Positions 53,230 through 64,000 of a DNA stretch of 64,000 nt are shown here, piece by piece. The stretch is from positions 186,001 to 250,000 of the forward strand of contig FMBT01000289.1 in the NCBI GenBank assembly GCA_900095095.1, read 5' to 3'. Positions within the stretch are counted from its first letter, which is position 1. Each line of letters opens with the position of its first letter. Source of the DNA: Fragilariopsis cylindrus CCMP1102 (lineage: Eukaryota; Bacillariophyta; Bacillariophyceae; Bacillariales; Bacillariaceae). The notes under the pieces were generated by a model. The model had not been told where the DNA came from. It ran no database searches and saw only the letters and a program-made list of their open reading frames with translations. The position numbers were made by a program, and so were the translations under genes.

Positions 53230-54593
53230 GAATCCATCATAACAAATACAGTACAGTACTTGTACGTCGTAAATACATCAAACCGGTGTGCACTGCCTGT
53301 ATTTGTTAACGCGAGTAGACTGTACTGTACTGTTTTAATAATAGCCTCAGGCATGTTCGCGTGGAGAATGGACACGCAAAGTTCCCTTTTTTTCTAGGAT
53401 TTGGAACTCCATAGAGGGCAAATTAACTCATTCCGGAGATTTGTGTGAACTATAGGCGTTCCAGTCGATCTACAGTCTCCATTTGGAGCTATCTTCTAGA
53501 AAATCACACACGTCATCAAAACATACGCCAAACGCTTAGCGGTACAAGAAGAAAATTGTGCACTTTACAATTATAAGCACCATCTCGAACCACATTAGAA
53601 GCAGAGAGGATGAAACAATATCACATACATGGAATTGAAACCGTCGACGTTCACATCGATTTCTAGTTTGAAGCTGTGAATACAAGAGCAAAATTTAAGT
53701 GTATCCTCTCTTACATAAAATGAGACACATGATCGATTTTTTTCCTTTCGAAAATATATGCCACACATACCCGTTGGCATGATAATGGGTTCCCGTTATT
53801 TAAGGCTCTAATAATAAAACTGACTATAAGACGGTTCATTAATATAACAATGATAGACACTTCTTTATTCGGACGGACTACTGTATCTACTACTCTACTA
53901 TTCGTTTCGAAATCCTCCTCTCTTACGACATTTCCTGCCCATGCATCTATACAACCTCATACTATCACCTTCCCCAAATGACCAAATCACAACGAACATT
54001 TTTCCTCCCTATTAGGAAAGCCATTTACTGGGAAATGGCGAGAGACAATGTCAATGTCAATGTCAACGTCAACGTCAATATCAATGAATGTCAATGCCAG
54101 TGTCAACGACAACGACAACACGACAAACAATGTAACCTTAGAAATATTCTAGCAACTCTCAGTTTATTAGCAAGTATGCATCGGCCAATTCCATTCCAAC
54201 ACTGATAATTTTGCCAGTCAACACTCTCTATTCTATGAAGCCTTCTCATCACACCGAATAGCTACTAACAGCAATATCAGAAATGTACGGATACAGTACA
54301 ACGACGACAACGACAATAACAATAACAATGACAATGACAGTGACGATAACGACGATAATGACAATGATGGATGGGGATGGTGAAAGAGACACCAATCTTA
54401 ATTAAGTAAGTAAGTAAGTATTTAGTTTCGTGAATAATGTATCAACTGCAACTACAAACTACAACAGCAAAGCGAATAAAAGCATAGCGAAACAAAGCGA
54501 AACAAAGAGAAGAAGAATCACAGCACTATAATACAATAATAATATGAACTAAGAAAGAACACAATATACGTGTAATGTCTATTAATATCAATA
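53230..54593. other. Intergenic region with hexamer and trinucleotide repeats
   Basis: 1.36 kb. It contains a TGTCAA/CGTCAA hexamer array at 54047-54120, an ACAACG/ACAATG array at 54297-54365, and an AAGT array at 54407-54422. No gene is supported. Confidence 0.5.
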
Positions 54594-54895
54594 TCATTTA
54601 GAAGGAAGGATATGCTTGATGTTAAAAATTTCTATTGGTTCGACGTCTAAATCATTGTACAACGTAAAGTTCTGGAACATATCAAAAAAGTGACATAAAT
54701 ACTGTAGATACACATCAAACGAGAAGGAAGTAATGCTTATCATATTCTATAACATATTTGTTCCACACTATATCTAATACTTGTTTAATCTGCTCCATAA
54801 GATATGGTTGTTTTAATAATTCATTTAATTTAAAAAAAAAACTAGCTAAGGCTAGACTACGCATACTCTTACTTTGTTCATATATATTTATATAT
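54594..54895 (-). pseudogene. Fragment of an unrecognised coding sequence with a frame shift
   Basis: On the minus strand an open stretch reads SKSMRSLALASFFFKLNELL, then MEQIKQVLDIVWNKYVI to about 54740. The neighbouring frame continues ISITSFSFDVYLQYLCHFFDM and ends FNIKHILPSK-stop at 54594. The change of frame near 54740 joins two protein-like segments, suggesting a broken copy or an unrecognised intron. The hydrophobic middle could be a membrane segment. No family can be named. It sits directly downstream of the catalase-like gene, with no upstream part. Confidence 0.4.
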
Positions 54896-54901
54896 ATCAA
54901 T

Positions 54902-57900
54902 TCAGACAAATCCAAATGTTCCATCATTAGTTGGAACACACTGGCCAGTTGGGGCATTGAGATCACCATTGGTGTATCCTGGGGTATCGCACACAGAATC
55001 GGGTCCGTATGGCAACTTACAACTGCTGTCATCATTGCAGACACCACTGGAAGATTGTTGTTCGGGTGCTGCAATAATTCCATCATAGAGTTCATCAATA
55101 TCACCTAATGGTTGAGTCAAACTCTGGATTTGTGGACCCTGATACTTTGCACGTTCTCCAATAGGAATTGCTTGAAAACGGGGGTTACCATCACTACCGT
55201 CAAATCCGTAAGGACAGAGGTTACCACCAAGATCATCAGGAGGAAAACTATCCGCTCTTGGCATTGGTTTAGAACCGTTGTTTATAATCAAACGGAACTG
55301 CCAAGCATAAACGTAAACAGCATAACGAACACGGTTGATAAACGATTGCGGTTGGTGCTCTTGAATATTGCGCCATGGGGTTATAACAGTGTTGTCACAG
55401 AACGCGTTGTAATTTGGAACGGTTTGGGCTGGAAAGGTTAATTCAAACACCTTGATGTTTGGGGTAAGCCAGCGATTTGTTGGGTCATCTAATTTTTCGA
55501 TACACGGATCTTCTTGGAATTGCATGTACCCACACATCTTGAATTCTGTCTCGTCTTGATCTCCAAGTTTCTCAAGTGTTTCCTTCAGGTTAGTTGTAAA
55601 AAAATTTGAATCCTTGAAGGCATCTTCAATTGTATCATACACATTTTGGATCTTACTTTGTTCCCCAGGACAGGCAGCCCAACTTAATTTCATTGATGCA
55701 CTTGGACCTGCCCTGAGAGGTGATGCTGACCCATAAAGATATTCCAAAGGATTCTGGTATACATCCGTGATAGTATCTAGTTGGATGTCGGGGCCACCAC
55801 CCAGGATGAATCCATTGTAATAATTATCAACGTTAGATGCGACAAAAACATTGTCGGGAGGATTTCTCGATCCTGCTTCTGTTGTTTGATCAAAAGCAAT
55901 ACCTTTATCCTTTTGGCCCCCAGAGTTGAGAAATTCTCCGGTTCCAATCGCTACATGGAGCCAATCAACAGTACCCTGTTCTTGTTCAGAAATAAAATCA
56001 AAATTACCAAATGTGTATCTAGCATTCTCAGGTTGATCATATGCAGGAATTTGTGGTAACCAAATTTGATTGTAATCCATACCATTTGCTTTAAAAGCAG
56101 TTTCGACACCAAAAAGCTTCAACGCAAATCCACGGATACGGACATCGTGCACATCTTTGATATCTGTGATGTTCTTGTTACCAGCTAGTCGCACAAGCGT
56201 ATCGACTTTTATGTTATAAGGTGACGTGGAAAAGAAAAGGAAAAATATTATCAGAAGCTTGTATTTTGTTGTTCTTTTTACATTCATATCAAAAAGAGTG
56301 GTTGCAATAATCATATGGATCTCCTACTTACATTCAATATCTCTGTTCGCTAGCCTAGGATTCAAAAACCCGACACGACGCTCTAATGGAATAAAATCAT
56401 TGTCCCCTTCTTTGAAGTTGGCAGCATAATTTGTCTTAAGTGGTTCGAAGGAAAACTTGGCATAGATGCACTATAAAAACAAAAATATAGTAATTAGAAA
56501 ATGAACAATGCATATTTTGGTGAGACAATGAAAAATTTGATATATAATTAGAGAATTTTTTATATAATATTTACTTACAGATTGTCCTTTACCATGCATT
56601 TGCTTGGCTACACGTTGAGTCCTTTGTCCAACATCAAGTGTTGTTTCTGGACGAGCAGCAGATGGAACGTGATATACATATTGCCCTTCAATATCTTGAC
56701 CCGGTAGCACATCATCAGTTGCATCTATCCAGGTTGATGGGTTATCAATAGTAGAGGCAGAATAAGGCTTACATGGTTCAGCATCTGCCTTTGATTCCTC
56801 TGGTGAAACAAATGATATATTAACGCAATTTGAAACCCCAGCGTCAATACCAAAGGTAGCGGGACGCAACATCCTTAGGGCCATCTTTTTGGCAGTCAGT
56901 GTAAAGGTAGAAATTTCACCTGCATCAAAGATGTTAACCTCTTGTCCTAACACAAGACCTTCACATTTTTCATCAAACTCAGTAGGAGGAAGTAGGGCTG
57001 GGATATTTCCAACAGCAAGTTCAGGATATTTCTCTGAAACAGGGAATGTCTCCCCTCTACTGTTTGTTGTAGTTACGGTCTGGTAGTTTGCATTGAGCCA
57101 ATTTGCAGCATAATCTGCTCCGAATTGTGGTGGGCAATTCTGGATGGAAATGGCCGCATTATCGACAAAATTTTGAGTAATAATGTTGAATTGGAATGAT
57201 GCTGCATCCAATGCGCAAGAACCTAAGAAGTCGTCGTCGTTGGAAGGACCGTTTTGAAAACCTTCAAGTATAGTATAGTACACATCGCAATCGATGCGGA
57301 CTGGTAGTGCTAGGACATCGTTAATGTTTTGTGGTCCTACTCGTTGATTTGCTTCAGCTTTTGGTTGGCCATTCCTTGGTTCATAGAATGGAGAATAAAA
57401 ACCGGTTGCGCAGGGTAAGATTGTTGGTTCATTACCAAGACCGCAGACACGGCAAAAGCCGTCGCCACCATTATCACCACATCCAGCAATCGGTGCGGTG
57501 GTACCATCACCACAGTTGTTTGGGTCGTACACTACATACTCATCGGGTTTAGTGGGATCAGATAAGGAGATACACTCATTCATCTTGGTAAGTAATGTAT
57601 CGCAATCGATACTAGCATCTGTAGCCTCACAAAAGGTCGGGAGACTCTCGACAGAGCAAGTCAAGATAGACTTGTCAAGCGGACCAACAGTTGGTGGCTT
57701 GTCAGTTGGTTTGTCAGTTGGTTTGTTAGTTGTTTTTTTAGACTTTTTTTTCTTCGTGGAATCCTTCTTTTTGGAATCCTTTTTCTTCGGTTTCAAGAAA
57801 CGAGAGACCTTCTGCAAGTATACAAAATAAAGAGATCGAAACATTGTATAATGGTCAGAACCAAATCAAATCCGTGTTTCAATTGTGTGACTGCATTTTC

Positions 57901-58404
57901 TATAATTATGATGTCACAAACAAAGGCAATATATGAACACAACAACAGGTGGAACAACAGCAAAAACAGGACCAAGAGCAAAGCTTACCGTGGGATGGTG
58001 ACCTTCCTCGGGGTGACCCTTCGAACTGGAGAGTAGTTGCTATAATAATTGATGTCAGTAGAAATAGTAATTAGAAGGAATACAAATACAGCAGAACAAA
58101 AAGAACTTGTGAGAGGGAGGGAGAATGATTTCACGATTTCTTTTTCTTTTCTTCTTCTTCTTTTTGAAAACGTTGCTACCGTAATCGTAATCTTATCTCA
58201 TTCTGATACACGGTTTGATAGGAAGCATCCCAAAGAATCAAAACAAACTCTAACTTTTCTTATAATATGTGCTTAACATACCTTGAGATCATCCTGGAAG
58301 GATTCTACAGCCAAAGAAGGTAGTACAGCAAATGCTGCGAGATAGACAATGGTGGCACAACCAATCATAAAGATCGATCGTTGGTTCTTGGTTAACAACA
58401 ACAT
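54902..58404 (-). CDS. Secreted catalase-like haem protein, five exons
   Basis: Exons on the minus strand are 58404-58282, 58039-57989, 57811-56579, 56470-56332 and 56205-54902, giving 949 aa with phases agreeing at each GT-AG join. A signal peptide (IFMIGCATIVYLAAFAVLPSLAV) opens the protein. A Lys/Thr/Pro linker (KKKDSTKKKKSKK, PTDKPTDKPPT) and a Cys-rich region of unknown type follow. From about residue 445 the sequence resembles the catalase-like superfamily: HGKGQSCIYAKFSFEPL, DVRIRGFALKLFGVE, NIKVFELTFPAQ, and PWRNIQEHQPQSFINRVRYAVY, the last being the family's haem-side signature. The tail has a small Cys-rich unit (CNDDSSCKLPYG). The position of the catalytic His seems to hold Gln, so activity may be altered. 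It is probably cell-surface or secreted. Confidence 0.78.
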
Positions 58405-58990
58405 GGCGGAGGAGATAAGAGAGAGTTTTTCGAACGAAGTAGAAGTTGAAATAAGTGATATCAAGAGTAGCGTTATCTAATTCCAATTTAATGTAGAAGA
58501 AAACTCAAAACTGTCGGGTCGATAGGAAGTTATCGAAACTAAAATCTAAAGATCTTTCATTCAAACCTTGTTTTTCAGTGTTCGGTTACTAACAAAGAAC
58601 ATTGAAGAACGGAACGTCACACATGAAATAATTTTTGATTGGCTTAAAAGAAATTATAGGTTTTTGTTTGAACTTGACCGAAGATTGCATTTGAGCTTGA
58701 CCGAAGATTGCCATTTAGGCCCTTTCTTAAATTTTGTTGTTCCGTACTTGAAGTACTGATTAAATAAGAACTCGAACTGTGATTGGATGATACCACGTAA
58801 ATATTTTTGATGTAATAATACCATTTTTTAATCTTTCTGGACAAAACTTCATTCTGTATAGCAGCGGATGAAATATCTATTCCTTCCAGTATTGAATATC
58901 CATCTTTTTTGATATTACATTCATCGTCATCGTCATCGTCTGGTACTAAACGCAAGTTTGATGCGGTTGCTTCTTGGCGGAAATAAAAGG
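58405..58990. other. Region between the catalase-like gene and the BTB pseudogene
   Basis: 586 bp upstream of the catalase-like start. A 119-codon minus-strand ORF lies at 58644-59003 but has no recognised domain and overlaps the start of the MATH-BTB relic. TTGACCGAAGATTGC is repeated at 58674 and 58697. Confidence 0.4.
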
Positions 58991-60023
58991 ATGTCGTTGG
59001 CAAAAAAGAAAACTGTCTTGAACTTTCAAATTCCTGATTTTGTTAATCTACCACAAGATACAAATGAATCTACTGGAACAGACATTATCATTTCCAGTGA
59101 TTATGAGTAGTATATAAAGGTTTTCTCACGAGGACATGGCAACACTGCAAGTACACAAAACCACGTTATGTTTTCACTGCAGGTTCGTCGTCATCATGAC
59201 CTCGATGGTAACGGAAATGATAATTCGGAAGACAAGAACGATAACAATAACGGACCAATAGCAGATGCGGTTTATTAAAGGAGTTAGTTTAGGTGGTATG
59301 TACTGTAAATTACATGGGCTAGGAAATTGATTTGAGGGAAAGAATCTCGAATTAAATGGAAGTTTTCATGTTGATTTTGGACTACATATATATGGAATTT
59401 GTGACATATGGTATCCCAAAAAAAGAACCGTTCATCATTGAAAATTGTGATCGGGAAAATAAAGACGACGACGATGACGCCGCTGCATGATGTACTTGGT
59501 ATGATGTTCCATTCTCCTAAATTCTCGGATATTACATTCATCGTTGGTAATTACAAGAAGGAATTCAAGGCCCACAAAAAAACGTCCTCGCGATCCGTGC
59601 CAAAACACTATCAGAATTAGCGCGTGGAGGACGTCGACGAAGACGAGGACTGTTTGATAGCATTGATAAAATAGTTGTCCGTATTCCTGATTTTGATGAA
59701 AAGAATCATGAGATTCTTCTTCGGTATGTATATACAAAAGAACTCGAACAGAATCCAAAATCAGAAGGAAGATGCTACGGCATTATTGATGGTTTGCAGA
59801 TCGATTTGGTAGAACTGATTCAAAATTGTATGTTGAATCGGTTATTGCTGATGCATTTCTATCTACTGTGACATTGCAGGTAAGATGATATCCTTTTGCG
59901 GATTCTTATTCATGTGCATATTTAAATGAAGCATCAATGGACAAATATGTTGAGGATCCAACAACTGTTCCTAATTCATCCTTTTGGGCATTGATTTCAG
60001 AATCAAATAAGTTGTGTTGATAT
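58991..60023 (+). pseudogene. MATH-BTB family pseudogene
   Basis: The order of remnants follows a MATH-BTB protein. From the ATG at 58991 the sequence reads VLNFQIPDFVNLPQD and ISSDYE, then a TAG at 59108 where Trp is expected, then YIKVFSRGHGNTAST and VMFSLQVRR. A decayed stretch follows. The BTB part is PLHDVLGMMFHSPKFSDITF and FKAHKK. A lost base in the A-run near 59578 shifts the frame to VLAIRAKTLSELARGG, then VVRIPDFDEKNHEILLRYVY. A second shift near 59795 leads to ADRFGRTDSKLYVESVIADA, then an in-frame TGA, and FADSYSCAYLNEASMDKYVE. Such proteins are Cullin-3 adaptors. At least four lesions make this copy non-functional as read. Confidence 0.75.
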
Positions 60024-60081
60024 TGGACCTTTTACAGTATACAACTATTGATCGGGTTTTACGTACACGTAGCGAGAGCGG

Positions 60082-60222
60082 CACCAATACCAACAGTGCC
60101 GATACCAGTACCAATACCAATACCAATACCAATACCAATACCAGTATCAGTATCAGTACCAATACCAATACCAATAACAATACCAATACCAATAACAATA
60201 CCAGTACCAGTACCAATGTGAA
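60082..60222. repeat. Hexamer minisatellite ACCAAT/ACCAGT
   Basis: About 20 units of ACCAAT with ACCAGT and ATCAGT variants. It lies just after the BTB relic. Open frames here are only the repeat translated. Confidence 0.85.
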
Positions 60223-61029
60223 TGTGAATGTAGATCATTTCAAGATAGCGTCTTTTTACGTTATCGACTGACTCGAAGAAAAGAGAAACTTGAATTTAGA
60301 TGGTACCCGAAAAACTTTAGTCGATCGATTGCAAGGAGGCGTTGCTACTACTTACGCAGGTGTCTGTCTTGAGAAGCAATACTTACGTGCACCTTTATAT
60401 GTGGCGGAACACTATATTTATTCTGTAGTCAGCTTCGTGGACCCCCATACATAACTAAGATATTTATACCAGCATTAATTCTATCTTATATAACTTTCTA
60501 CAAAATAGATTGTAGTACAATATCTAATATCTCAGTAAACGAATTCCTGACGAGTTACTGTAGTACGAAAATATATAAAAAAGATCGCGGGGGGGGGGGC
60601 TACTAGGGTGATGAGGGAATATTGTTTTTTCGAAATCTTTTTTTCCTCGATTTGCCTTTTTCTTTTCGCTTCATCATCATTCATCGATCATTCATTCATC
60701 ATCATCAAAGGAATGAATCAACCATCATTCTCACAAAATCCGATTTTAGGCTTACAGTACCAGTATCGTTTAGCGTTTACCGTAGCCATGCATGACATGA
60801 CATGGACGAACGAACAATCAGTCTACTGTAGTCTGGCATCTAACTAGAGAAATTACGAATCCCTTTATTTACAGTGTTAGCGACGACGAGTGAAGAGAGA
60901 CAGATACTGTATAGAAAAAAAGCAAGCAATATTAGTCCTACAAGTACACACGACAACAGTACCGACGACACACAACAATAAAACAACAACCTGAATACTA
61001 TCAATGTCAATAATAATTTCACGAATATC
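60223..61029. other. Intergenic region upstream of the metallophosphoesterase-like gene
   Basis: About 800 bp with no credible ORF. It contains a G-run of about 10 bases near 60590, CATCATTCATC repeats near 60680, and an ACAACA-rich 5' leader before the gene start at 61030. Confidence 0.5.
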
Positions 61030-61286
61030 ATGGATCAGCATCATAATCGTATTCGTATATTAGTTGTAAATGATTTTGATTTACAATCATCCTCAAAATT
61101 AGCAGCAATATTATCATTTGGTGTTGAACAACCACCAAAAGAACGGAATATAGATTTATGTATTGCTATAAATTATAATTGTTTATCATTAGACGAATTA
61201 GAAGGGCAAGAATGCATCAATAATAATAATTCAAATGAATTACTACAATACTATAAAGGAAAAGAACGTAGGAATCGATTATTATT

Positions 61287-61319
<33 letters not shown>

Positions 61320-62700
61320 CGGTAGCGGTAGCGGTAGTGATCATAATACTCATCATCGTTATAATTACAAATATAATGGTACAGCTGTCGTTAGCGGAAA
61401 ATCATCCTCATCAATATCAATACCAATTCCTGTTCCGTTACCACCAGCATTGCAACCGACATTTTACCGCGATGACGATGACGAAGAGGATGACGAAGAG
61501 GATAATGGCAACGAGGATGATGATAATGATTATGACTACAACTACAACTACAAGGACGACGACGATGACTACAACTACAACTACAAGGACGATGACGATG
61601 ACGACGACGGGGAGGACATTAGTAATAACGACAACGACTACAGTGCTGTTATTGTTGATCGTACCGCTACTGCAACAAGTCGTACAATAAGTCGTGAAGA
61701 AAAATCTGCAAAATTAGGATTACTATCATCCTCCATATCACAATTAGAATCCATTGTATGTCGTGTTGTTTATATGACTACTGATACTAATGATGATAAT
61801 GATAATGAAGGAATAAAAGATTATGATAAAGGACAAAAAAATCAACATAAACAACAACATATACATCAACGATTAACACCAAATTCAATTGATATACATA
61901 ATCGATGGTGTCCATTAGTTTATGGATTAGGTATCGTTGGTAGAATAGGTAAAGCACAGCAGCAACAACAACGAAATGAAGTAGAAGAAGTAGAAGTAGA
62001 AGAAAAAGCAGAAGTAGAGATAGAAAAACTTGCAGTAGTACAAGGATTATTGAAATCAGCATTTCCTTTGTCATTGTCAAAATCATTATCAACAAAACAA
62101 AAATCAAAACAAAATGATGACAGCAATTATTATAACAATGATCAAATAAGTAACAACATCGACAACGACAACGACAATAACGATGTTCACAGTGACGATA
62201 ACAAACAAAAACTATTTCAATCTATTCTAGTTACTACTAATACGGATAATACAACAAGAAGAAGAATCAAAAAGCAACCATCATTATCATTATCTTCATC
62301 GTCATCGTCATCGCCATCGTCTTTCATTCGGGATCATCTTTTACTAGAAATCGACACTACCACTGCCTCCACTACCACTACCAACAATAACAAAAACAAA
62401 AACAACAACGACAATTCTTCCACGAACACGAACACGAATACGAATACGACATTGATTCATCCTGGAAGTTTAAGTCAAAATGGTGAATATTGTTTAATTG
62501 ATTTAATTTATTGTAACAACAATAACAAAAACACAAATGATGATGATGGCGAGACGAAGAAGAAAAAAGGTGATATTAATAATGGTAACAGCAATGATGG
62601 GTCTACTACTGCTACTACTGCTACTACTGCTGCTACTCCGGGTACCAAAAATATTAATAATCTATGGAAGGTTGAGCGGACACAATTTCTGCATATATAA
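61030..62700 (+). CDS. Metallophosphoesterase-related protein, degenerate metal site
   Basis: A single-exon ORF of 556 aa. Conserved blocks are separated by very long Asn/Asp/Thr inserts. The start RIRILVVNDFDLQSSSKLAAIL and IDLCIAINYN match the first beta strands. EEKSAKLGLLSSSISQLESI and VCRVVYMTTDTND give the middle block. LTPNSIDIHNRWCPLVYGLGIVG and LIHPGSLSQNGEYCLIDL match the closing strands, with a final WKVERTQF. This order is that of calcineurin-like metallophosphoesterases. However, the classic D-x-H, GD-x2-D and GNH motifs are not clearly present, so it may be catalytically altered. I place it in the superfamily with moderate confidence. An intron could replace part of the inserts, but all are open. 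Confidence 0.55.
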
Positions 62701-62790
62701 TACGACTGGATTAGACTAGACTAGACTGAATTTAATAGAACTTAACTAAACTAGACTAGACTAGACTAGACTAATAAACTAGACTAAACT
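62701..62790. repeat. GACTA pentamer array
   Basis: Repeated GACTA and AACTA units immediately after the stop codon of the preceding gene, so probably within its 3' UTR. Confidence 0.8.
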
Positions 62791-62869
62791 ATAAGAAAAT
62801 ATGTCGTCTTTGTTTTTGTAAGAAAAGAAAAGCCCCCTCTCTATGTTTTGGTTTATTCATAAGTGACAA

Positions 62870-63139
62870 CTCGTGATTACTTTATTTATGGCTTATATCT
62901 ATGTATTAAAATTTAAAATATTATGTTCAGTCAAACGAGTGTGCGCGCGTGAGCGATGACAAAGGTCCCGATCCGATATGTGAATGTTTTTTCTTTTTCA
63001 GACACTCGTGATTACTTTATTTATAGCTTATATCTATGTATTAAAATATTCAAGTTCAGTCAAACGAGTGTGAGACACTCGTGATTACTTTATTATAGCT
63101 TACATCTTTGTATTAAAATATTATGTTCAGTCAAACGAG
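62870..63139. repeat. Three copies of a 62-70 bp segment ending at the laccase exon
   Basis: Copies lie at 62870-62939, 63005-63069 and 63078-63139. Each begins CTCGTGATTACTTTAT and ends GTTCAGTCAAACGAG, so each ends with an AG acceptor-like site plus nine bases of what becomes the laccase coding frame in the last copy. The outer ends CTCGT and ACGAG are inverted. Confidence 0.88.
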
Positions 63140-64000
63140 CGCATTTCTGTCTTGATTACCACAGACCAACCGCCAGGAAACTATATGATAGAAACGACTG
63201 TTCGTGAGCGCAACATTCCCGGACTTACTGGACGTGCCATTCTGGCATATTCCAATAGGAATGGAATTGCTATTGATTCTACGTTATCATTGAATATGAC
63301 TGAGCCTCTTCTGGCATATTCCTATAGAAATGGAACTGCTATTGATTCTGCGTTATCATTGCATATGGCTGAGCCTCTACCCCACCCCTTGTGGAACGAA
63401 AGTGAAGCGGCAAAAGAATTAGAAGATATGCTATTCACAAGGGATGTAAATGACCATCAAGATGAATCTGTAGCACTTATTACAGACGAAGATGATATAG
63501 TCCGATATATTATGGTGGGTACACAAGCGACAAGATTAGATAAAAATACAGGTGAAGAAGATGCATTACTTTGGGCTATGAACAACATTTCATCCACAAA
63601 GACTGCGAATCCTTTGATTGGTTCTGCTGTTGCACAAAGTCGTATTTTAGGTTGGCCTCTTGACACTACAATGGAAGGAACTGTTGATATGCCAAAGACT
63701 CCACCAACAACATGGAATTATTCTGGACCTGTCGTTTATTCCCCCGAAGAAACTATCGATAACAGTGAAGACAGTCGACCGGGCCCAAACTTGGGGAGTG
63801 AGGAAACAGCTGTTATAAGAGCCGAAAAGGGACAAGTGATCGAGATTGTGTTTCAAAATGCGAGAGCTCTTAATGGTGTAGCAGAATTCCATCCTTGGCA
63901 TATGCATGGACATTCATTCTGGGTTATTGGACGTGGAGAAGGAATCTACGATCCTGAATCAGATATCGATTCATACAATTTAAGAAATCCATTGTTGCGT
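63131..64000 (+). CDS. Multicopper oxidase (laccase-type), partial exon
   Basis: An open exon of 290 codons that runs off the window. Reading from the TTCAG acceptor at 63130 it opens SNERISVLITTDQPPGNYMI, the standard block late in cupredoxin domain 1-2 of laccases and ascorbate oxidases. Near the window end HPWHMHGHSFWVIGRG is the H-x2-H-x-H copper motif of domain 3. A 69 bp in-frame tandem duplication at 63241-63378 encodes two copies of LAYS-RNG-AIDS-LSL. No exon for the N-terminal copper sites was found upstream: the previous gene ends at 62700. It may be a fragment, or the start may be unrecognised. The product would oxidise phenols or metals outside the cell. Confidence 0.78.

Noticed and set aside
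1-64000. tRNA or rRNA genes
   Set aside because: I looked for T-loop GGTTCRA-type motifs with a matching acceptor stem and for rRNA blocks and found none; a covariance search was not possible.

Overview
This 64 kb window reads as nuclear DNA of a diatom, probably a raphid pennate, although the species cannot be named from sequence alone. The main reasons are AT-rich intergenic DNA, short GT-AG introns with GTAAGT or GTACGT donors, CDSs swollen by Asn/Asp/Ser/Thr homopeptides, secretory or plastid-like presequences with SAF motifs, and families known to be expanded in diatoms. Those families are helicase-associated (HA) repeat proteins, TPR-MYND proteins, ankyrin-like proteins and BTB proteins. 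No rRNA, tRNA, CRISPR or bacterial operon structure was seen.

Layout. From 0.2 to 15 kb lie ordinary genes: a Rieske oxygenase of the pheophorbide a oxygenase group (2 exons), an ARMT1-like DUF89 protein (2 exons), a 6-exon MFS transporter, an ankyrin-like protein, a TPR-MYND zinc finger protein and a probable mitochondrial membrane protein. From 16.6 to 24.4 kb lie three minus-strand HA-repeat genes (A, B, C here) plus a decayed HA repeat, with a DXD glycosyltransferase between B and C. A PIP kinase, broken by one frame change, sits at 25-27.8 kb.

From 28.0 to 37.3 kb there is a 9.3 kb non-LTR retrotransposon bounded by a perfect 19 bp target-site duplication. ORF1 is unrecognised; ORF2 carries endonuclease, reverse transcriptase, RNase H and a Zn motif. 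From 37.8 to 43.6 kb come a WDR82/Swd2-like WD40 gene (3 exons) and two more HA genes (D, E). D carries a Cys-rich finger where A, B, C and E carry paired GNWC modules. A RING-H2 protein (44-47 kb), a 133 bp tandem repeat and a 6-exon MDR oxidoreductase follow.

From 51.07 to 53.22 kb there is a non-coding element with about 207 bp terminal inverted repeats and flanking 9 bp direct repeats. The last 10 kb hold a 5-exon secreted catalase-like protein, a MATH-BTB pseudogene, a metallophosphoesterase-like gene, and a laccase-type multicopper oxidase exon that runs off the window and is preceded by a triplicated segment. The genes do not form one pathway. The coherent theme is local duplication and decay of the HA family, with transposon insertion alongside. 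Exon coordinates were derived by hand from splice consensus, reading phase and family motifs.
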